From contig NZ_JAJOMC010000050.1 of assembly GCF_021129155.1 (NCBI RefSeq), positions 1 to 35,210 on the forward strand: a stretch of DNA of 35,210 bases, written 5' to 3'. The notes beneath the pieces were generated by a model. It was not told the DNA's origin and searched no databases. It saw only the letters and a program-made list of their open reading frames with translations. This DNA is from Arthrobacter sp. AK04 (GTDB lineage Bacteria; Actinomycetota; Actinomycetes; Actinomycetales; Micrococcaceae). The position numbers and the translations under genes were made by a program. Positions 1-6,246 of this stretch are shown here, in pieces (position 1 is the stretch's first letter; each line of letters starts with the position of its first letter).

Positions 1-107
1 AAACCCTCTTCCCGGGGCCCGGCCGAAAACACGGTCCCCGTGTCAAACCCACCCTTCCGGGTTAAACCCCCCGGGCCCGGCCCCCCCCCCCGGGGGGGGG
101 GCCCCTT
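1..107. other. low-complexity contig-end sequence, probable artefact
   Basis: Runs of C and G (10 C at 81-90, followed by a long G run to 101) and short GC-rich self-complementary pieces replace normal coding sequence. The open frame of the following ABC transporter gene runs into it and meets a stop at 63-65. This looks like read-end or assembly noise, not biology. Confidence 0.75.
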
Positions 108-1907
108 CGTCCGTATGCCCGGGCGGTAGCCCAGGTCCTGCGGGTCAGTTTCCGGGCGTCGCCGGGCGCCGTGGTCATGAAGGTGCTCGGATCGCTGATC
201 TCCGCGGTTCTTCCGCTGGTCACCACCTACTTCGCCGCCCTGACAACCACCGCGCTGGCCGCCGCCTATGCCGGTGACGCCGGGGCCGGCCAGCGGGCGA
301 TCGTCTACGTCATCATCACCGCTGCCCTGGGGCTTTTTTGGGGCGCCTTCAGCAGCGTGGACCGCTACATCCAGCAGCTGATGAGCTTCAAGGTGGGAGC
401 CATCGTGGGGGACCAGATGTACGAGCGGTTCCTGGCCCTTGAATTCTGGCGGTACGACGACAAAGAAACCGTGGATCTCTACGACCGCGCCAAGCGGTTC
501 TCCGACTCCTACGCCCGGGTGCTTGACCGGATAGCCGCCATCTTCACGCAGCTGGTGTCCGTCATCCTGGCCGTGGGGGCGCTGCTGCTGGTCAGCTGGT
601 GGATCGCCGTCATCGTCCTGGTGGCCATCGTCCCCAGCGTCTACCTGCAGTTCAAGCTGTCCCGGGAGCAGATTGCCCACTGGAACACGCAGGTGGATTC
701 CCGCCGCCAGCGCAGGATGATCGAAATCAACCTCCTCCGGCCGCAGCACATCGCCGAGATGCGGCTCTATGGAATCGTCGGCTTCCTGATGGACCTCCGC
801 TCCCGGCTGCGGGATGCGGACGAGCGCCGGCGCCTGGACTACCAGCGGCGCTACATCCCCAAGCAGCTCGCCGCCGATGCGCTCCAGTATGGCGCTGAAG
901 TGGTATCCCTGATCTGGGTGGTGGGGCAGATCATCGCCCGGGCGCAGCCGGTGGGCCAGTTCCTCTACGTGCAGCAGATCGTCAGCAGGGCGCTGTCCAC
1001 GGCGAACGGCCTGGTGTCCTCCCTGAGCTCCATCGACGAGGACCTGGCCAACCTCAAGGACTATGAGCTGTTCATGGCCATGCCCGTGCACTCGGAGCAC
1101 GCCCCGCCGCTGCTCCAACCACCGAAGACCGTGGAGCTGAAGGACATCCGCTACACCTACACGGGCAGCGACATCGAGGTGATCCGCGGGATCAGCCTGA
1201 CCATCCGCGACGGCCAGCACATCGCCATCGTGGGGGAGAACGGCGCCGGAAAGTCCACGTTGATCAGGATCCTGGCCGGGCTCTACCGCCCGGATTCCGG
1301 GCAGGTGCTGCTCGACGGCGTTGACCTCGCCGCCGTCGACGTCACCTCCTGGCACCGGCACCTGGCGGTGCTGAGCCAGGAGTTCCTCAAGTACGAGTTC
1401 GCCACGGCCGCGGAGAACATCTACTTCGGCGACGTCGACTCGCCCCGCGATGACGCCCGCATCCGCACGGCGGCAGCGGATGCGGAGGCCCTGGACTTCA
1501 TCAACAAGCTCCCCAACGGCCTGGACAACCACGTCAGCAACTGGATGGAGGACCCGCGCGGACGTAAGGGCAGCGGACTCTCGGGCGGGCAGTGGCAGCG
1601 CCTCGCCATGGCCCGCAACTTCTACCGGGACGCCTCGTTCATGGTGATGGACGAGCCAACCTCCGCCATTGACGCCCTGGCCGAGCACCGGATCTTCACC
1701 CGCCTCTTCGCAGACCGCAGCAGCACCATCATCGCCATCAGCCACCGGCTTGCCACCATCGAGAAGGCGGACATCGTGTACATGCTGGAGGACGGCAGGA
1801 TCGTGGAGCAGGGCACGCACAAGGAGCTCGTCGCCCTTCGTGGCCGCTACTTCAGGATGTTCGAATCCCAGCTCACGGAAGCAACCCCGGAAGCCGGAGG
1901 GGTCTAG
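108..1907 (+). CDS. ABC exporter, fused membrane and ATPase domains (5' end missing)
   Basis: This is a half-type ABC exporter: an N-terminal six-helix membrane domain followed by a nucleotide-binding domain, working as a dimer in the cytoplasmic membrane. The ATPase half has a Walker A motif (GENGAGKST, coded near 1237-1263), a signature (LSGGQ, near 1579-1593), a Walker B with catalytic Glu (MVMDEP, near 1640) and an H-loop (ISHRLAT, near 1738). A GTG at 171 can serve as a start, but the frame is open upstream to about 108 and reads like normal protein (YARAVAQVL...SFRASP). The true start therefore lies in the damaged window end, and probably only about ten residues are missing. Its stop shares the palindrome CTAG with the stop of the convergent neighbour. 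The substrate cannot be told from the sequence; lipid, peptide or drug export are all possible. Confidence 0.85.
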   Translation, partial: RPYARAVAQVLRVSFRASPGAVVMKVLGSLISAVLPLVTTYFAALTTTALAAAYAGDAGAGQRAIVYVIITAALGLFWGAFSSVDRYIQQLMSFKVGAIVGDQMYERFLALEFWRYDDKETVDLYDRAKRFSDSYARVLDRIAAIFTQLVSVILAVGALLLVSWWIAVIVLVAIVPSVYLQFKLSREQIAHWNTQVDSRRQRRMIEINLLRPQHIAEMRLYGIVGFLMDLRSRLRDADERRRLDYQRRYIPKQLAADALQYGAEVVSLIWVVGQIIARAQPVGQFLYVQQIVSRALSTANGLVSSLSSIDEDLANLKDYELFMAMPVHSEHAPPLLQPPKTVELKDIRYTYTGSDIEVIRGISLTIRDGQHIAIVGENGAGKSTLIRILAGLYRPDSGQVLLDGVDLAAVDVTSWHRHLAVLSQEFLKYEFATAAENIYFGDVDSPRDDARIRTAAADAEALDFINKLPNGLDNHVSNWMEDPRGRKGSGLSGGQWQRLAMARNFYRDASFMVMDEPTSAIDALAEHRIFTRLFADRSSTIIAISHRLATIEKADIVYMLEDGRIVEQGTHKELVALRGRYFRMFESQLTEATPEAGGV

Positions 1908-2509
1908 GACTCCGCCACCGTAGTGCGGACCCGCGCAATGCCGGGCCGCGGCGGGACGCTGCTGAATCCGAACGTGACGGCAGGGCGGACAGGTGCCAGT
2001 GCGCCGGCGTCAACGCCGTCCCAGCTCACGACGGCGGATGTGATGTTGTGCAGGTCGCTCACCCCGTAGTATTCCCGCCGCCCGCTGCCCGCGGTGCCGG
2101 AGGTCCGGGACCCGTTGCTCAGGATCCCGGCAACCGGGCTGATGGCGTGCAGCCAGCCGGGGTGCACGGCGAGGCGCCGGGGGACTGCCCGCAGCATCCT
2201 GCCCAGGAGGGCCCGCCCGCCGAGGCGGGCGCTGATCGCCAGCGGACCGGCGTCGACCTCCAGCGTGCCGTGGCCCAGGCGCGCAGACAGGTCAACCTCC
2301 GTAACGTCGTCGAAGGTGTACGTGGCGGCGATAAAGTCGGCCACTTCCCGGGTGGGGGCCAGGAGCTGCCGGTGCCCGGAGGGGTGCTGGACCATGACGT
2401 CGGCAAACGGCCCGAAGGGTGACTCCTGCCAGATGCCCACCACGGCGCGGAGGCCTGAGGCTGTGCCGATGCCGGCAATGTGGCCGTCAAATACCCACCG
2501 TGAACCCAT
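1904..2509 (-). CDS. conserved hypothetical protein, 201 aa
   Basis: I do not recognise a family with confidence. The protein is soluble-looking, with no signal peptide or membrane segment. It has a folded N-terminal part (MGSRWVFDG..., then an aromatic and acidic stretch ending near TYTFDDV) and a C-terminal part rich in Gly, Ser and Val. The frame is open further upstream to 2584, but I choose the ATG at 2509 because TACAGT lies exactly 6 nt before it, the leaderless layout found repeatedly in this window. It is the last of four minus-strand genes headed by the WXG100-like gene and lies 78 nt after the membrane protein. Its own promoter suggests it may be transcribed partly on its own. Its stop overlaps that of the convergent ABC exporter. 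Confidence 0.7.
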   Translation of the reverse strand: MGSRWVFDGHIAGIGTASGLRAVVGIWQESPFGPFADVMVQHPSGHRQLLAPTREVADFIAATYTFDDVTEVDLSARLGHGTLEVDAGPLAISARLGGRALLGRMLRAVPRRLAVHPGWLHAISPVAGILSNGSRTSGTAGSGRREYYGVSDLHNITSAVVSWDGVDAGALAPVRPAVTFGFSSVPPRPGIARVRTTVAES

Positions 2510-2515
2510 AGGGCC

Positions 2516-2521
2516 ACTGTA
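2516..2521 (-). promoter_or_regulatory. -10 element of a probable leaderless transcript
   Basis: On the minus strand TACAGT is followed by 6 nt and then the ATG at 2509. There is no purine-rich ribosome binding site between them. Confidence 0.5.
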
Positions 2522-2587
2522 GCCAACGGGTGCCTGGCCGGTGCCTGCAGGCCCGGGCGGGTGGCGGAATTGAAGCCCGCCCAATGA

Positions 2588-3235
2588 TCAGAGCGGGCCG
2601 TAGCCTGCGTTGCCGTGGGGATCGCGCCAGACGGCCAGGTCCTGCTCCACGGCGCGGCGCAGTTCCGGGTTCGACTGGATCCGCAGTCGGAACGACTCCC
2701 GGGCCCGGCCCAGCACTGCCGACGGGACCACAATGCAGGCCACCAGCACAGCCAGGATGAGTACGAAGGACCCCGCCAGCATTGCGGCTGTTCCGTCATC
2801 CTTTGCAACAGCCGAGGGCAGGTACAGGGACAGGATTCCGCCCAGTGCAACCGCCAGTACGGACACCATGGCGACGCCGCCGCGTGCCGATCCCGGGCCG
2901 CGGCTGATCAGAATCCGGTTGGTGTCAGGCAGCTTGGCTCGGACCCGTTTCCACGATGAGATCCCCAGCAGCATCAGGGCAACCCCCAGTGGGGCGAGGA
3001 CCAGCACGGCAGCCGGATTTCCTGACATGGTTGAAAAAAAGGCCCCTGCCAGGGCCAGGACGGGTCCGCCGGCGATCGCGCTGCTCCAGCCGGCCGCCCG
3101 GGTTCCTTGGGCATCGGCCAGCTGCCGCAGCCGGGACGGCGCGTTCGGCGGGCTGACCCTGGCCAGTTCAGGGGAAAGCCAGTGGTCCAGGGAATGCGCT
3201 GGCGCGCCGGCGGGGAAAGGCACGTGGTGTGTCAT
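2588..3235 (-). CDS. four-helix membrane protein of the WXG cassette, 215 aa
   Basis: An unrecognised integral membrane protein. After a soluble N-terminal stretch of about 47 residues (MTHHVPFPAG...) there are four hydrophobic segments, near residues 48-70, 74-92, 119-139 and 149-175. A charged C-terminal tail of about 40 residues follows (GRARESFRLRI...EQDLAVWRDP). The frame is open to 3775, but the real start is the ATG at 3235. It overlaps the stop of the upstream gene as ATGA, which implies translational coupling. Position and topology fit a membrane partner of the WXG100-like protein two genes upstream; immunity or anchoring are inferences only. Confidence 0.8.
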   Translation of the reverse strand: MTHHVPFPAGAPAHSLDHWLSPELARVSPPNAPSRLRQLADAQGTRAAGWSSAIAGGPVLALAGAFFSTMSGNPAAVLVLAPLGVALMLLGISSWKRVRAKLPDTNRILISRGPGSARGGVAMVSVLAVALGGILSLYLPSAVAKDDGTAAMLAGSFVLILAVLVACIVVPSAVLGRARESFRLRIQSNPELRRAVEQDLAVWRDPHGNAGYGPL

Positions 3236-3864
3236 GCCGGCAGCAGTCCCAGTCCCTGGCGCAGCCGGTCTTCGAGGTCTTCCGGGCGCAGCGCTGCAGG
3301 GGCAGGCTGTGCGTCGTCGCCGGTGACAATCTCCAGGGATCCGTCCGCCGCGGCCTTGATATGGACTGAGTGGAAGGTGCCGTCCGCAAGGTGGCGGCGG
3401 AGCGTGCCCGCAGCCGGGCGTCCGTCCGGTGCGGTTCCGAGGTAGAAGGTGACCATTTCGACGGCGGTGGTGAACATGCCGTCGGCATTGGTCAGGGGGC
3501 GCAGTTCGTGGACACCGTACTTGCTGAGGCTGAGGACCAACGCGCCGCCACCGGAACCGAACAGGAAGTAGACGTGTTCGGCTTTGGGAGTGACCAGGGC
3601 GACCTCCAGCCAGGCATCCGAGTCCGCCAGGACCCCTGCAACGCTGGTGGCAGGACCGGCTGGCACGAGGGTTTCCCCCTCGATCGTCATGAGTCCGCGT
3701 TCCAGGAGGGTAGCCACCCCCGCCTGTTCCAGGGGTGCGCCGGCGGCGTGGTCCAGCCGGAACAAACTCTGGCATTTGAGCGCCCCCGTGGTTCCTGCCA
3801 GGGCGATCAGGGCGATGAGCTCGTGTTCGGTGATGAGCAGTGGTGCGTCTTCTTGAATGGTCAC
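3232..3864 (-). CDS. WXG-cassette accessory protein, possibly EspG-like, 210 aa
   Basis: A soluble protein with a helical N-terminus (ITEHELIALIALAG...) and a winged-helix-like piece ending in LLERGLMTIEGETLVPAG. A beta-rich middle (VYFLFGSGGGALVLSL) and an acidic C-terminal tail follow. The layout recalls EspG-type proteins, the cytosolic chaperones of type VII secretion substrates, but I see no diagnostic motif and the protein is shorter than usual for that family. The start is GTG at 3864, with AAAGG five bases upstream. It lies 52 nt after the WXG100-like gene and overlaps the membrane-protein gene by 4 nt, so the three very likely form one operon. A chaperone or immunity role is inferred from context only. 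Confidence 0.7.
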   Translation of the reverse strand: MTIQEDAPLLITEHELIALIALAGTTGALKCQSLFRLDHAAGAPLEQAGVATLLERGLMTIEGETLVPAGPATSVAGVLADSDAWLEVALVTPKAEHVYFLFGSGGGALVLSLSKYGVHELRPLTNADGMFTTAVEMVTFYLGTAPDGRPAAGTLRRHLADGTFHSVHIKAAADGSLEIVTGDDAQPAPAALRPEDLEDRLRQGLGLLPA

Positions 3865-3916
3865 AGCAGCCTTTGGGTAGACAGGTCTCAGGAATAAGTC
3901 TAGGGAAGCCGGGATG

Positions 3917-4819
3917 TCAGGTCAGCCAGCCCCAGACCTTCTTGGCGCCGTCGGCCACGGCATCCACGGTTTTTTTAGCACCATCCGCTACGGCATCCAC
4001 GGTCTTCTTGGCCGCATCTGCGACCATTTCTGAGGCCGAGCCATAGCCGAGGTTGGTGGCAAGCAGGCCCATGCCGCCCCAGGCGATCCCGGCTACTGCA
4101 AAGAATGGGCCGGCCCCGGGAATGAAGCTTCCGGCAGCAAGGACGGCGGATACGCCGCCGTCGATCGCCATCCCGGTATTGCCGGTGTCGAGGCCATGTG
4201 CCACTTGAAGTGCGCCGGTGACGATTCCCAGGCCGCCGGACAGGCGTCCCAGCATGGAAGTGCCGTTGAGGAGCTGTGTTCCGCGGACATACCCAACCCC
4301 CGGAACCTGGGCGTACTGTGCGCTCAGCCAAGGCCATTTTGTGAGCTGTGTGAGGAGTCCGCCCTTGGCCATGGTGGCCAGGAGATCGTCCGTGTAGAGT
4401 CCTGCCCCGGTCACCGCGGCGTTGGCACCCCACCAGCCGGGGCTGGCGGCCACGGCAAGGACGGTGTCGAGCGGGCCGGGCGCCGTGTTGCCCGGTGCTC
4501 CAGGCGCTGAGGGGTGGGCCGGTGCCCCGGGGCCCGAGTCTCCGCTGCCGGGAGTGCTGGCTGTTTCCTGCTCGTCAGCCTGCGTGAGGAGCAATTTTGA
4601 GGCGTCGAGCAGTGACTGCGAGGTCTGCCTCATCATGGGGCGCCACGTGTCACTCCATTCGCGGCGGAAGCGTCCGCCGTCGTTGCCCTTCCAGTCAATG
4701 CCCGCTACCAGGCCCGTAATCTGCCGTTCAGTATCCATCAGGCGGGACCCGGAACGGTCCATGGACTTGGACAAGGACCGCAACTGCTCAATATCGGCAC
4801 CGTAAAGGCCAGGGGCCAT
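3917..4819 (-). CDS. WXG100-like N-terminus with hydrophobic C-terminal domain, 300 aa
   Basis: Residues 1-88 look like a WXG100/ESAT-6 helical hairpin: helix, turn with W43-K-G45, second helix. Members of this family are secreted by type VII systems. A Pro/Gly/Ser/Ala linker (about 88-117) follows. Next come Gly-rich hydrophobic segments at about 186-258 that could insert into a membrane. The protein ends in three 11-residue repeats (DxAKKTVDAVA, 268-300, the last diverged). The start is the ATG at 4819, with AAGGAG eight bases upstream. A promoter with palindromes lies at 4874-4919. It heads the minus-strand operon. No type VII core genes (EccB/C/D, MycP) are in the window, so the secretion route is unknown. 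It may be a secreted effector or toxin, but no enzymatic motif is visible. Confidence 0.75.
   Translation of the reverse strand: MAPGLYGADIEQLRSLSKSMDRSGSRLMDTERQITGLVAGIDWKGNDGGRFRREWSDTWRPMMRQTSQSLLDASKLLLTQADEQETASTPGSGDSGPGAPAHPSAPGAPGNTAPGPLDTVLAVAASPGWWGANAAVTGAGLYTDDLLATMAKGGLLTQLTKWPWLSAQYAQVPGVGYVRGTQLLNGTSMLGRLSGGLGIVTGALQVAHGLDTGNTGMAIDGGVSAVLAAGSFIPGAGPFFAVAGIAWGGMGLLATNLGYGSASEMVADAAKKTVDAVADGAKKTVDAVADGAKKVWGWLT
3920..4018 (-). repeat. three 33-nt repeats coding 11-residue amphipathic units
   Basis: Codons 268-300 of the WXG100-like gene form three units. The first two read D(A/G)AKKTVDAVA; the third begins DGAKK and then diverges to VWGWLT. An 11-residue period with alternating Lys/Asp and Val/Ala faces is typical of long amphipathic helices. 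Confidence 0.85.
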
Positions 4820-4873
4820 GGTCAGTTCTCCTTGGAATCGGGCACGGGAGCGTTCACCGAAGCCCCCAACCCC

Positions 4874-4902
4874 AGGCTACGGACTTCTTCTGTCCGTTGC
4901 CA
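4874..4902 (-). promoter_or_regulatory. promoter of the WXG100-like operon
   Basis: On the minus strand TGGCAA (4897-4902) and TAGCCT (4874-4879) are separated by 17 nt. Transcription would start near 4867 and leave a leader of about 48 nt, containing the Shine-Dalgarno of the gene at 4819. Confidence 0.45.
4879..4897. promoter_or_regulatory. inverted repeat ACGGAC-N7-GTCCGT, candidate operator
   Basis: Perfect 6-base arms with a 7-nt centre fill the spacer between the -10 and -35 hexamers of the WXG operon promoter. That is where a repressor or a MerR-type activator would bind. Confidence 0.45.
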
Positions 4903-4919
4903 TGGGCACCGCTGCCCAT
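4902..4919. promoter_or_regulatory. inverted repeat ATGGGCA-N4-TGCCCAT
   Basis: Perfect 7-base arms with a 4-nt centre lie directly upstream of the WXG operon -35 region and about 70 nt before the divergent guaB3 start. It could be a second operator or part of the same regulatory site. Confidence 0.4.
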
Positions 4920-4977
4920 CCCGGCCGGCCCCCAAGGCGCACGTCGGTTCCAGCCAAACACACCACAGCTGCTGGGA

Positions 4978-4983
4978 TAACCT
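4978..4983 (+). promoter_or_regulatory. -10 element of a probable leaderless guaB3 transcript
   Basis: TAACCT, then 6 nt, then the GTG start at 4990. No Shine-Dalgarno sequence is visible. Confidence 0.5.
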
Positions 4984-4989
4984 AGAGCA

Positions 4990-6126
4990 GTGACTTACGA
5001 GATCGAGATCGGCCGTGGCAAGCGTGGGCGTCGTGCCTACTCCCTGGATGACATTGCAATCGTCCCTAACCGTCGCACCCGCGACCCCAAGGACGTCTCC
5101 GTCTCCTGGCAGATTGACGCCTACAAGTTCGACATGCCCGTCATTGCAGCGCCCATGGACTCAGCCATGTCCCCGCAGACAGCTATCGCGCTGGGCCGGC
5201 TCGGCGGCCTCGGCGTGTTGGACCTCGAAGGCCTGTGGACCCGGTACGAGGACCCGCAGCCCATCCTGGACGAAATCGGCGCCCTGGAGGATGAAACCAA
5301 CAGCCCGGCCGTGACCGGACGGATGCAGGAGCTGTACAAGGCGCCCATCCAGCCTGAGCTGATCACCTCCCGCCTGGCCGAGATCCGCGAGGCCGGAGTG
5401 ACGGTGGCAGGGTCGCTGACCCCGCAGCGCACCCAGGAGCACTACAAGACCGTGGTGGCCGCCGGCGTCGACATCTTTGTCATCCGCGGCACCACCGTGT
5501 CCGCCGAGCACGTCTCCAAGGACCACGAACCTCTGAACCTCAAGCAGTTCATCTACGAACTGGACGTCCCCGTCATCGTGGGCGGTGCGGCCGGCTACAC
5601 GCCCGCGCTGCACCTCATGCGCACCGGCGCCGCCGGCGTGCTGGTGGGCTTCGGCGGGGGCGCCACCACCACCACCCGCCGCGCATTGGGCATCCATTCG
5701 CCCATGGCATCCGCAATTTCCGACGTCGCTGCCGCCCGCCGCGACTACATGGACGAGTCCGGTGGCCGGTACGTGCATGTCATTGCCGACGGCGGCATGG
5801 GCACCTCGGGCGACATCGTCAAGGCGATCGCAATGGGGGCCGACGCCGTCATGCTCGGCAGTGCACTGGCACGGGCCGAAGAGGCGCCGGGCAAGGGATG
5901 GCACTGGGGCCAGGAAGCCCACCACCTCGAGCTTCCCCGCGGAGACCGCGCCAACGTGGGCACCGTGGGACCGCTGGAGGAAGTCCTGTTCGGCCCGGGC
6001 CACCACACCAACGGAACCTCCAACCTCATTGGCGCGCTGCGCCGCTCCATGGCGACCACCGGCTACTCGGACCTGAAGGAATTCCAGCGGGTCGACGTCG
6101 TGGTTTCCCCGTACTCCGGAAACTGA
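4990..6126 (+). CDS. guaB3: GuaB3-family IMP dehydrogenase-related protein
   Basis: A TIM-barrel protein of the IMPDH/GMP reductase superfamily, 378 aa, without CBS domains, as in GuaB3. Recognisable pieces are the start (MTYEIEIGRGKRGRRAY), VIAAPMDSAMSP, the phosphate-binding region VIADGGMGTSGD and the C-terminal RRSMATTGYSDLKEFQ. The loop that carries the catalytic Cys in IMPDH (GPGS-x-C-T-T) reads GFGGGATTTTR here, and the whole protein contains no Cys. Thioimidate chemistry is therefore impossible, and its role in guanine nucleotide metabolism is unclear or regulatory. The start is GTG at 4990, probably leaderless. A strong hairpin terminator follows. Confidence 0.93.
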   Translation: MTYEIEIGRGKRGRRAYSLDDIAIVPNRRTRDPKDVSVSWQIDAYKFDMPVIAAPMDSAMSPQTAIALGRLGGLGVLDLEGLWTRYEDPQPILDEIGALEDETNSPAVTGRMQELYKAPIQPELITSRLAEIREAGVTVAGSLTPQRTQEHYKTVVAAGVDIFVIRGTTVSAEHVSKDHEPLNLKQFIYELDVPVIVGGAAGYTPALHLMRTGAAGVLVGFGGGATTTTRRALGIHSPMASAISDVAAARRDYMDESGGRYVHVIADGGMGTSGDIVKAIAMGADAVMLGSALARAEEAPGKGWHWGQEAHHLELPRGDRANVGTVGPLEEVLFGPGHHTNGTSNLIGALRRSMATTGYSDLKEFQRVDVVVSPYSGN

Positions 6127-6145
6127 CGCACTCCCCTTGGAACCG

Positions 6146-6179
6146 GGAGGGTGGCGGCGGTATCCCGCCGCTGCCCTCC
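6146..6179 (+). terminator. strong hairpin after guaB3
   Basis: A 15-bp stem (6146-6160 pairing with 6165-6179, two G-T wobbles) closes on the loop TATC, 19 nt after the guaB3 stop. No T tract follows, as is common in actinobacteria. Confidence 0.75.
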
Positions 6180-6246
6180 TGCCCAAGCGTGCCGCAAGCA
6201 AGTAGGGTGGTTTTACTACCGGCACTTGAGGCACTGGAGGCGTTCA

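Noticed and set aside
3236..3775. N-terminal extension of the four-helix membrane protein to 395 aa
   Set aside because: It would lie over the accessory-protein gene in another frame and is Arg/Pro/His-rich; the ATGA overlap at 3232-3235 defines the start.
4990..6126. Calling this gene canonical IMP dehydrogenase (guaB)
   Set aside because: No CBS domains, no catalytic Cys and overall layout of GuaB3.
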